A DNA stretch of 64,000 bases from Mytilus edulis (lineage: Eukaryota; Mollusca; Bivalvia; Mytilida; Mytilidae), in assembly GCF_963676685.1 (NCBI RefSeq), contig NC_092353.1, positions 10,255,734-10,319,733 of the forward strand, read 5' to 3'. The notes beneath the pieces were generated by a model. That model did not search any database. It was not told where the DNA came from and saw only the letters and a program-made list of their open reading frames with translations. Positions within the stretch are counted from its first letter, which is position 1. Every line of letters begins with the position of its first letter. Shown here in pieces: positions 55,401 to 64,000 of the stretch. The position numbers and the translations under genes are program-made.

Positions 55401-56755
55401 TAGGAATATATGCGATATTTCATGCTACACGGTGAGAATAGTTATATCCTTCGTTGTACGTGTTTTTTGTGTTCTTTTTATTTAATTTAGACAAAAACCT
55501 GACTTTTTACTGTAGACACCATGCTTCTTCTCATAGATGAGGGACGAAAGATACCAGAAAGACTTAGAATGCTCATTTCAAATAATAATTGCAATCCGCA
55601 AACTAACATTAATTGATTTTAAAAAAGCTTTGATGACTGATTTTTACAGGAGATGAGAGAATGGGGTTAATGAGTCAATGCAAAAAGAAAATAATAGAAT
55701 GCACGCTTTTCCTTTATCGGCACAATAGTCACATTGTGTCCATTAACGTGGGACTTCGGACAATAGGTAAAAATTACCTATTTGAAATGGATTAAATCCC
55801 GTAACTCGGAAATACAAAAGCCAAAAAAAATTAAAATCGGAAGGAAACTTTCTTCTTTCAATCGATTATTGTGTTTAAATTAAATGAGTTAACGCACGAT
55901 CTGTTGAAGGTTGAACAAACGAAAGGAAGGAAAGACGAATAGTGATATACCATTCTTAGAATGTATAACAAGGACTTAATACTTTTAACCTGACCAAAGC
56001 AGGTTTTTAAACGACAAGACTTTTATTTCTTAATATTAATTTGATCTACCTTGCAGCAATCTTTTTTTTCTTCATTGAAACTTAAACGAAAACTAGAACA
56101 CGCGCGCGAAATCGCGGGCATTTACAGCTTGTTAACTGTTGTAGGATGTACTTTTGTAAAATATTTTATGTCTGGAGAATTTCAGAAAAGGTATCGAGAG
56201 GCCTCCACCTTTTTTCCAAAGTCAGTTATTTGTTTTCTTTCTGTTAAATTCCATTATTTTCGCGTTACCAGCCTCAGACAACAATTATACTCCCCTATGC
56301 TACAATGCATTTGTTAGTAAAAATCAAATTAAATCTAAAACTTTGCACCACTCCAAACATGAAATAAATGTAACTGCATACAGACCATTAATGGCATTAT
56401 TATTATTTAAAAAAATGCTTCTAGGACAATCCATCAATGCTTTTGTTCTTTTGAGAGCCCTATTAACGTGCCAATGGTAGGATTTGAATCTTGTTGAATA
56501 ACTAAGGCTAATTTCTACACTCCTTTCATTTTGGCCAAATCACTTTCACTTTCAACAATAGTTTTTTCCACAAGTTTTACTTATTTCAATATATATGCAA
56601 CTGATATGCTCCCTTAATTAGTAAGCATTTCAAAGAAAACAGAAGACATAATACTTAGGAAGCATGAACCCATAAAATTATTAGGAACTATATTCCAAGA
56701 CCATGAACAACGGGAATTAATTATGGTCTGAAGACTTCTGTATACTATTAACACA
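55401..56755. other. No gene seen
   Basis: Non-coding AT-rich sequence. 55540-55575 (GAGGGACGAAAGATACCAGA) is another small fragment of the family A terminus. Confidence 0.4.
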
Positions 56756-56909
56756 GTGGCGGATCTTGAAATATTCATAATGGGGGTCCACTGAGTGCCT
56801 AAGAGGGGGCCGCTCCGGTCATGCTTCAGTGATTTCCTATATAATCAACAATTTTTTCCACAAAAAGGGGGGCGAGCCCCCTGAAAACCCCTCTAAGTCC
56901 GACTCTGCT
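56756..56909. repeat. Short GC-richer foldback-like repeat
   Basis: CAGTGGCGGATCTTGA at the left and the inverse of TAAGTCCGACTCTGC at the right are imperfectly inverted. The middle has GGGGGCCGCTCC and AAAAGGGGGGCGAGCCCCCT, itself a small hairpin. It looks like a MITE. Confidence 0.55.
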
Positions 56910-57249
56910 ATTATCTACCAATTCCAAGTTTCTTTTCAACGCCGATCACTGCTATAATTACATAGAAAGTCTGTATATACTATAGTAGTATAATCATAGT
57001 ATACATGTAGATAAACGCGATAATAATTGGCCTCTTTCCGAGTATGAAAATATGTGAAGTTTTAAAACCGGAAGTCTTATCTATGACTAGAAGTCGGTCT
57101 TATGACGGAAGCAATATCCGGACGCCTTTTTTCGTCTTTCTCCCACAATAATTCCGTCTGAATAATCACATAACGGATGACAAATGCGGCAATGCATATC
57201 ACCTATAGGACACAGAGGCATGATGATTAATTTATTGTGTTAGGAAGAT
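56910..57249. other. No gene seen
   Basis: Nothing recognised. Confidence 0.3.
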
Positions 57250-57575
57250 TGACCGTTATGGAATAACCGTTTCATAGATGATATCGGATATGTTCCTTAT
57301 GTCGTATCCGAATAAGACTTTTTATCGGATTTGTAATAGCATAACCAACACGATGGGTGCCACATGTGGAGCAGAATTTGCTTACCCTTCCGGAGCACCT
57401 GAGATCACCACCAGTTTTGGTGGGGTTCGTGTTGCTTAGTCTTTAGTTTTCTATGTTTTGTCTTCTGTACTATTATTTGTCTGTTTGTCTTTTTATTTTT
57501 AGCAATGCCGTTGTCAGTATATTTTCAATCTATGAGTTTGACTGTCGCTCTGGTATCTTTCGTCTCTTTTTTACA
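57250..57575 (+). repeat. Penelope-like family A 3' end, 5'-truncated
   Basis: Begins inside the last RT codons (GACCGTTATGGAATAACCGT, the DRYGITV coding sequence of 29200) and runs through GGGTGCCACATGTGGAGCAG and CTTCCGGAGCACCTGAGATC to TATCTTTCG. A clear second insertion of the 28381 family. Confidence 0.9.
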
Positions 57576-58098
57576 AAAGAGTCAAAAGATACCATAGTTC
57601 TATTCATAAACCGAATATGTCGAAAAGAGACCAAAAAAGTGGAAAAGGAAAAACGACGAAAAGTCAAACTAGAGTCTATAAAAACTATTCCTAACTAAAG
57701 ATAAGCAATATGAACCCAATCATAAGCGGGTTGATCTCAACACTGTGGAATCGTGAACAAAGGATCTGTATTTTAATCAGATGGATCTTTGTTTTCACAG
57801 TATCAGAAGTTTCTGATTATGAGTTTATTCATGGACCAATAAAATGTTGTGATACTAGTATATTGTATACAACAACAAAAAACAATAAGTGGATGTCATC
57901 GGTTGAACCCAGTTTTAGCCAAAACATTTCAATAATAAAAAAGGAACATTGAATGACAGGTAAAAAACACAGCTCCAATAAAACACAAATGGTGTTTATC
58001 ATATAAGCCAAATAAAAAAGGATGCCACCACATTTCTATCAGCTTTTTTTTTTAGATCTATGAAAATCAAGATATATTCTATAAAAAAAAGTGTTGGT
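57576..58098. other. 3' flank of the GH3 gene
   Basis: No coding sequence supported. A - strand AATAAA at 57824-57829, about 270 nt past the stop at 58099, is a possible poly(A) signal. Confidence 0.4.
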
Positions 58099-58250
58099 TC
58101 ACAAATGAATACGCTCAGAATGCTTTTTCATCCCACTGTATTTATTGAGGACTTTTCGGTCTACTATAGTGAACTGCCTGATAAGCATATTTGAAGATGT
58201 AACTCTCGATTGTCCAGGTTGCTGTCCACCTATGAATAATTGTATTTTTC
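58099..58250 (-). CDS. GH3 terminal exon
   Basis: Acceptor TTCTTTTTTAG. Reads KIQLFIGGQQPGQSRVTSSN to TGA at 58101-58099, the end of the fibronectin III-like domain. This exon is too short and split to be found by open-frame length alone. Confidence 0.88.
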
Positions 58251-61200
58251 CTAAAAAAGAAATGAAACATTTTCTCTAACACTCGTTTCTATGTTTATAT
58301 TCATAATCTGAACCTATACCTATTGATCATAACTACTCGAAAATATTTCCTCAAGAGAAAAAAACGGAATAACATTGTCAACAGCCTAACATTGTGTTTA
58401 ATTTATGTTTTGAAAATATGCAAATGTAAAACAGAAGAAAACACAGTTCATAAAGGGTTTGACATATTTTCTTTTGGACACGTAAGTTTGCTGAAAAAAT
58501 ATATTTCTGATCTGAGTATAGTGCCATTAGGAAAGTAAAATAAAAAGGGCATCAAATTAATAAACATCCTTTTAATACACCTGTTTGAACATGAAAAACG
58601 CATACGACATCTTAATATTTGCTTTTATTTCTTTAGCTTTAGCAATCAAAATTAAGAATTACCTGGTTCAATAACAAATCCTTCCTTGTCATCCCACACC
58701 GCCATAGATTCAGGTGATATAAATAACAAGAAGTTCAACACCTGTTGTGCTTCCAGGTGAACTCTCTTGAAAGACACTAACTGAACATTTGGCATCTCTT
58801 GTGTAATGTTTGTCCATTTAAGGTAAATCTGTACTATCTGTAACAAAAAGACTCATATCAATGAAAACATCTGTTCGTTGTGTCTAGTGAAATATAAATC
58901 TAGTGGTTTTCAATAGTTTTTCTAAGAGCGTTTGCAATTTCACGATTGATCTGTTTTAACGTCTTTTTATGATATACTAATTGTATTTGCATACATTTTC
59001 AACGATGGTGTAAAATGTAAAGGGATAAACATTCGATTCTTCCGGGGAAAAACAGTCAAACAAACAACGTATTATAGTGAAAAACATAAAAAGAATATCA
59101 TCATATAGTTAGTTGAGCATGTTCCTATTGGATTAGTACAAGTCTTAGAATATATATACTACACGTATATTATAATTATGTATACCTCATCGCCGGCATA
59201 ATGGCCACTATTTCCTACTTCAATTCTGATTCCCTGTTTAGTTCCAGCTTTGATAGATGGATTCATCCATGCGTTATAATAATAGAATTTGGAATATGAT
59301 AATCCATAACCGAACGGGTATAGTGGTTTTCCTGTAAAATATCGGTAGGTTCTCTGGGCCATGGAATAATCTGTCATTGATGGAATCTGCAATGTTATAT
59401 TTGCATGGATTCAATAATTTGAGTGTTGTGAACTTCATGAGCATGTACTTATAAACAAAGGTATGAAAATATATGCAATTAATGCTTCAAAACCACTACC
59501 TTTAACTTGGTTTCTCGACATCTTTGCTTGCTCCCTCATAATTCCTTGTAATTTTATTTACATCAATGTAAACATAGAGAGAAAATACCTAGGATGTGTT
59601 ATCATGATAAATGTTTGTCGTTCAAGTGATTTCACAGGGTTTCTAAGGGTTTCCAAGGGTACTGTACCATTTCATGTTCTTTATAGAATTGTAAAAACAG
59701 GTTTAAATCAATAATGAAAATAACTAGCAGTAAAATACTTTTTGTTTCCTTCTATCAAACTTTTTTTGTTTTTAAACAGTAACTTGGCCACTATTGATGG
59801 CCACAAATTTGAAATATAAAATTGATGTTTATCAATTAATAATTATCTTGGACGATGTAAATATCTGTTTTTGAACGTTTTATTATGTTAATAACCTGAT
59901 TCCTATACTGATACCACGTAAATGGCAGCCTTCCAGCAGGATTGGAGTTGTTTCCACTGTTAGTTAACACCTGCGTAATGGCCTCACCAGTTGCTTGAGC
60001 AGGAAAAAAGCATTCCATAATGGAACATATACGCGGATGTTCATCCATCCAAGTTATATTTAAGGGTCCAGCATTGAATAACAAAAGTATAATTGGTGTA
60101 GATCCTAAGAAAAATAAAAGTTCAAAGTCTTAATCTAGATTAACTCTAAAATAAATATAAAGTACTAGTATGTATTTTTCTTAGTTTTCAATAATAATTC
60201 ATTGTAAATAAAGGCAACAGTAGTATACCGCTGTTCGAAAGTCATAAATCGATTGAGAGAAAACAGAACCGATGGATAAACAAAGGCAACAGTAGTATAA
60301 CGCTGTTCGAAACTTATAAATCGGTTGAGAGAAAAAACAAATTCGGGTTACAAATTAAAACTGAGGGAAACGCATTAAATATAAGAGAAGAACAACGACA
60401 CAACAGAAACACAACATTAAAATGTAACACACACAGAAACGAACTATAATATAACAAATTCGGGTTACAAACTAAAACTGAGGGAAACGCATCAACTATA
60501 AGAGGGAAAAAACGAATCAACAGAAACACTGATGTGCAACAACAAACAAACGACAATGCAACACACACAGACACGAACTTTCAGATAAAATAAAAATAAA
60601 CGTTTAACTTGCAGATTTTGGTATATTTCCGTGTACAATACAAACTTATTAGAATGAATTAGAATTAACCGAGGTAGGACACCAGGAAATTTAGTATGGT
60701 ACTCAAATTTCATCTGATGTAAGCGGACTCTACAACTTCATACGCTGAATGCATCTTTAACACACATAACCTTTGACGTGCGTCTGTAATCATCCGTACA
60801 AAACTTTTCATGTCATTTTTTGTCAGCACATCTTTGATATTATATGTTGTGCTAATTTCAAATTCAACTTCGGTTATAAATAAAGCTAACAGTAGTATAC
60901 CGCTTTTCAATACTCATAATTCGATTAGGCTAAAACAAATTCGGGTAACAAATTAAAACCGAGGAAAACACATCAACTATAAGTGTAAAACAATTGAACA
61001 AAGAAACAATTAACTTCAACAAAAGCAACCGCCAATATCAAAACGAATATTAAAAACAGTGTCAAAGATATGTCATTGTATCCTTGGCTTTTGTCGGGAA
61101 ATGTTCAATGGTGTTTGTGCTGAAAATGTGTTGGTTTGTTTTCTATGGCTTGTCACATATTAAATAAAGGTTAGTATTACACTGCATGATGATTTTGATA

Positions 61201-63881
61201 GCGAAATCAATATTTGATTGGTTGGACCTATCACACGTGACGTCGAACATACCTTCATGTTCACCTCTGAGTATCACATTTCCAGCTGAACGTCGGGATT
61301 GTCTTGTGCGACGTTACCCACGGTTAATGTTTAAATAAAACATTTTAATACGGTTTGTTTTAAAAATTATTTCAAATCTAAAAACAATTAGAAAAGAATT
61401 GATAAGTAATTAACTTTGAATCGGTACTGATTATCATTGTGTATGTTGTGTTAAGTTATAAAACTAAACGGATAAGAAAACAATTATGTAAATTTTATAT
61501 TCAGAAGTAACAAAAAATAAAAGGCAGTGGAATACAACATTCATTTCCCTTAGCTTTGTGAGATATGAAGACATTTTTTATAACATTAATCCTATTTAAT
61601 TACCAGAAAATTGAATTGCGTCTTTAACAATTTGAGACTGATTCACTGGAAGTTCCATCGACCTCCTGTCATTATCTTCACTTTCTAATTCTAGTCCTGT
61701 AATGAAAAGTGTTGATACAAAAAAAGTCGTCTAATATACCAGGCTTAGATGATGTATGCCATCAAAGAATCATAAGTGAAGCTGGAATCAAATATATTAA
61801 TAGGCCACATATAGAATAAAGCATTGATGATAAACAAATCAAAAAGGATTTGCGAAATACAGCAATAAGGTTGTCTTTTTCTTGGATAGAAAATCCAAAG
61901 TATTAACGATACTAATGTAACTCAATATTGTTTTATACACTTTAGACTAGTTCAATATACAACGTACATAACATAAATGCAAAACCCTACCTGTTCCGAG
62001 ACAAATAAATATGACATCAACATTATGCACTGCTGACTTCACTGCCGAACTGCTGTAATGGATGCATCTATTGTCTTTGCATCCGGCTGCGAAGTTAGTG
62101 ACACCTGACAACTGTTTTATACCATCCAATGGAGTTGTGGTATACATTGGCATAATATCTGGGTTGTAATTACCAAACTGCTGGATTACATTATTTGCCA
62201 TTGGTCCTAATACCTAATTACACAACAAAAAATATATCAGAATGCAAATATTTAGTAAAAGATTTGGTAATTCACTATTCGGTGACTTCGATGTCGATTA
62301 GTTAAGTACGGTTTTTGGTTGCTTTTTCAATTGAAATTATTAACAAATTGAATCAAAATCAGGCTGGTAAAAAAATAACATTTTATAAATGTCGTGCGTC
62401 TCAAGCTTTTCCTGGATTAACCATCAACAAGAACAATCAAACATAATCATTTGGAAGCCAAAGCTGTACATTGACGTTGAAAACCTACATTTCATTTCAG
62501 AGCAATTTTGAAATGCTTCTGTTTATGTTTTTTTTTAAACAATCTGAAATTAAAATTATTTAGCTTTTTCTGAATGATACATTAACAAATTTTAAATAAG
62601 ATTTCCTTGTCCGACTTTTCCGGGATCTATTTTGTATATAACTTACTGCAATTCTCTTTAGTCTTTTTGTCAATGGTAGAAAGCTGCCATTATTCTTCAG
62701 AAGAACAAATGATTTTTTAGCAGCATCTAAAGCAATCTGTCTATGATCCTCACTCTGGACTAATGACATTTCAAGATAATTGTAAGGATTCATTTTCAAA
62801 GGATCAAACTCTCCAAGCTTCATTCTTGTGTAAAATAATGGCTTCGCAGATTCTAAAACTGTTTCTTTTGACAGTTTTCCAGCTTTGATTGCATCGACTG
62901 ATAAAATAGAATGGTATACAAGTATTAAGCCAAGTTCTCGTAATCGCAGACAAACAGGCCAGTGGTAATATGCGACACAGACATTCCTTGATGGTAAATC
63001 AAATCCGTATGGCGTCCCTGCAACATTCGAAGGGATGATCTTTTTTTTTTACCATTTAAAACTATTGATGCAATAGCTACCTAGCTTACTTGTAAGTATT
63101 TAAAGATAGGCGGGAATTACTACCGAGCTCCCCAAACTCATGTGTCGAAACAAAACTGACAACTTCAAGGCAAAAACGAAAAACGACCAAAAGATTAACG
63201 ACATTCTACAAAACACAACCTTATGACCGACAGGATGAATCTCAATAAAAACCAAGGATAATGCCAGATGCTCCTGAAAATTATGCAGATACTGATCAAC
63301 ATGTAGCACCCATTGTATTGCTGCACATGAAAGTACAAACTTTGTGACAAGTCTTATTCGGTAGGTCACATTTGAGGGGTGAAAAAGAGGACGGAGGAGG
63401 TGATTGTTGTAAGACAACCGGTCAAAACACTTGTAATTGTGTCTACTCTATCAACGAAACCATGAACAGATACCACTCAAGATCTCGAACAGCATATCAA
63501 CAGGGAAATATATATCTCATGTGCCGCTGCTAGTGGAATTTTTCTTCAAAGAAACATAAAGTTCAAAATGAGAAAACTTGTCGTCATTAGAACTCAAAGT
63601 GATTTTTAAATGTATTTTTATGTCAGTATTGTATTTCTACAGAATGTATCTTACGCATAGAAAAATAAATAGGTTTTTCCAAGTTGGTCGACAATTCCAA
63701 GTTACATCCAGCATTAACACACAAAGCTACTGTGTCTATAGAATTGTTGGTATAATGGTGATAGTCTATGATGTTCTCTATAGCAGCCTGGTCACTCACC
63801 ACGTAACCTGTAAATCCAAGTTCTTTACGGAGGATATCTGTCAGGAGCTTCCTGTTACCACATGCTGGTACACCATTTATC
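58099..63881 (-). CDS. Glycoside hydrolase family 3, beta-xylosidase-like (partial)
   Basis: Eight exons on the - strand give about 510 residues in one continuous frame: 63881-63655, 62897-62647, 62213-61991, 61696-61604, 60104-59896, 59386-59186, 58837-58663, 58250-58099. All introns are GT-AG and phases match at every junction (1, 0, 1, 1, 0, 0, 1). The first exon carries the end of the catalytic barrel with GYVVSDQ, whose Asp is the expected nucleophile. The middle exons form the alpha/beta sandwich (KSFVLLKNNGSFLPL, NPAGRLPFTW) and the last three the fibronectin III-like domain (YPFGYGLSY, VQLVSFKRVHL). Family members hydrolyse beta-linked xylose or glucose from plant or algal polysaccharides and are usually secreted. 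Length against about 750 for the family means roughly the first third lies beyond the window. Substrate is not settled by sequence. Confidence 0.93.
58663..58837 (-). CDS. GH3 exon 7 in the window (Fn3-like domain)
   Basis: Acceptor TTTGTTACAG, donor CCAG|GTAATT. Peptide IVQIYLKWTN ... VQLVSFKRVHLEAQQV ... GFVIEPG. Confidence 0.9.
59186..59386 (-). CDS. GH3 exon 6 in the window
   Basis: 67 codons, phase 0 at both ends. YRYFTGKPLYPFGYGLSYSK is the conserved motif before the fibronectin-like domain. Confidence 0.92.
59896..60104 (-). CDS. GH3 exon 5 in the window
   Basis: FNAGPLNITWMDEHPRICSI, then FFPAQATGEAITQVL and NPAGRLPFTWYQ. The donor CAG|GTTATT is weaker than the others. Confidence 0.9.
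60200..60975 (-). repeat. Penelope-like family C tails, antisense, in GH3 intron
   Basis: At least three partial copies: AAGGCAACAGTAGTATACCG (60212), AAGGCAACAGTAGTATAACG (60283) running through GGGTTACAAATTAAAACTGA to GGTTACAAACTAAAACTGAG (60464), and TAACAGTAGTATACCGC (60886) with AAATTCGGGTAACAAATTAA. They lie between GH3 exons 4 and 5. Confidence 0.8.
61604..61696 (-). CDS. GH3 exon 4 in the window
   Basis: 93 nt, phase 1 both sides. LELESEDNDRRSMELPVNQ, SQIVKDAIQF. Acceptor TTTTCATTACAG, donor TCTG|GTAATT. It has no long open frame of its own and is supported by its neighbours. Confidence 0.88.
61991..62213 (-). CDS. GH3 exon 3 in the window
   Basis: VLGPMANNVIQQFGNYNPD, then YTTTPLDGIKQL, FAAGCKDNRC and VHNVDVIFICLGTG: the first part of the C-terminal alpha/beta sandwich. 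Confidence 0.92.
62395..62480 (-). repeat. Decayed ribozyme-bearing repeat (subfamily 3)
   Basis: On the - strand GTTGATGGTTAATCCAGGAA corresponds to the CTGATGAAGGTAAATCCAGA stretch of 51853-51894. The core has changed, so no ribozyme is predicted. Confidence 0.5.
62647..62897 (-). CDS. GH3 exon 2 in the window
   Basis: DAIKAGKLSKETVLESAKPL, YTRMKLGEFDP and DAAKKSFVLLKNNGSFLPLT. Acceptor TTTTATCAG, donor TTGCA|GTAAGT. Links the barrel to the sandwich domain. Confidence 0.92.
63070..63400 (-). repeat. Penelope-like family A 3' region, antisense, in GH3 intron
   Basis: On the - strand TGTGACCTACCGAATAAGAC, TGGGTGCTACATGTTGATCA, TTGAAGTTGTCAGTTTTGTT and ATGAGTTTGGGGAG parallel 29280-29530. 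This explains the 105-codon - strand frame at 63100-63417. Confidence 0.65.
63655..63881 (-). CDS. GH3 exon 1 in the window (catalytic nucleophile)
   Basis: Acceptor edge at 63881, donor TATGC|GTAAG. INGVPACGNRKLLTDILRKE, LGFTGYVVSDQAAIENI (nucleophile Asp in VSDQ), NAGCNLELSTNLEKP. It enters in phase 2, so an upstream exon must lie beyond the window. Confidence 0.9.
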
Positions 63882-64000
63882 CTTTAATATGACTACATTA
63901 TTATAAAATTGTATGTTGTCATCAATTGAACAAATAATTATAAACAAAAGGAGTTAAGGCATATAAGACATATAATCCAACAACGCAATGGAAAAAAAAA

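Noticed and set aside
63578..63892. 104-codon + strand frame at the window end
   Set aside because: Opposite a GH3 exon with matched splice sites and the SDQ motif; shadow.

Overview
The window is animal nuclear DNA, very probably from a marine bivalve and most like a mussel (Mytilidae). The evidence is the AT-rich composition, genes split by GT-AG introns, a B-box protein of the kind expanded in molluscs, and a dense load of Penelope-like, Ngaro-like and non-LTR retroelements whose 3' ends recur as dispersed repeats. No bacterial operons, rRNA, tRNA or CRISPR arrays were seen. The species assignment is inference.

Four host genes can be supported. (1) About 3.5-5.2 kb, + strand: the last two coding exons of an unrecognised protein. 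A 13-copy array of a 77-bp unit lies upstream at 1054-2054. (2) 10.1-11.8 kb, - strand: a RING-less, two-B-box TRIM-like protein in one coding exon, with a probable upstream 5' UTR exon. (3) 21.9-24.65 kb, - strand: one large coding exon that joins a P-loop GTPase, a MACPF pore-forming-type domain and a complete Hedgehog-type autoprocessing (Hint/Hog) domain. A phase-compatible candidate 5' exon lies at 35.6-35.7 kb. (4) 58.1-63.9 kb, - strand: eight phase-consistent exons of a glycoside hydrolase family 3 (beta-xylosidase-like) enzyme whose 5' exons lie beyond the window.

The rest is mostly mobile DNA. At 14.2-18.3 kb an RNase H-bearing non-LTR retrotransposon (- strand) is interrupted by a short repeat, a ribozyme-bearing repeat and a Penelope-like element. 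Penelope-like reverse transcriptases also occur at 28.4-29.3 kb (open but 5'-truncated) and 41.5-41.8 kb (fragment). Their 3' tails form most of the other repeats (13.1, 18.7, 19.9, 25.4, 42.9, 48.5, 54.5, 55.3, 57.3, 60.2 and 63.1 kb). A degenerate Ngaro/DIRS-type tyrosine-recombinase retrotransposon (48.2-52.7 kb, - strand) runs Gag, RT, RNase H, recombinase, SGNH hydrolase. Terminal-inverted-repeat elements lie at 31.4-32.0, 32.96-33.42 (TTAA-flanked) and 45.7-46.9 kb (TTA-flanked).

Two signals stand out. One is the GTPase-MACPF-Hog fusion. The other is a set of hammerhead self-cleaving ribozymes inside short repeats: sites at 15190, 44109 and 51853 differ in sequence but keep base pairing in stems I and III. 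At 43.7-44.2 kb two such motifs in direct orientation bound a 328-nt monomer, the layout of a retrozyme. Hammerheads and Penelope-like reverse transcriptases are known partners, and both are abundant here.
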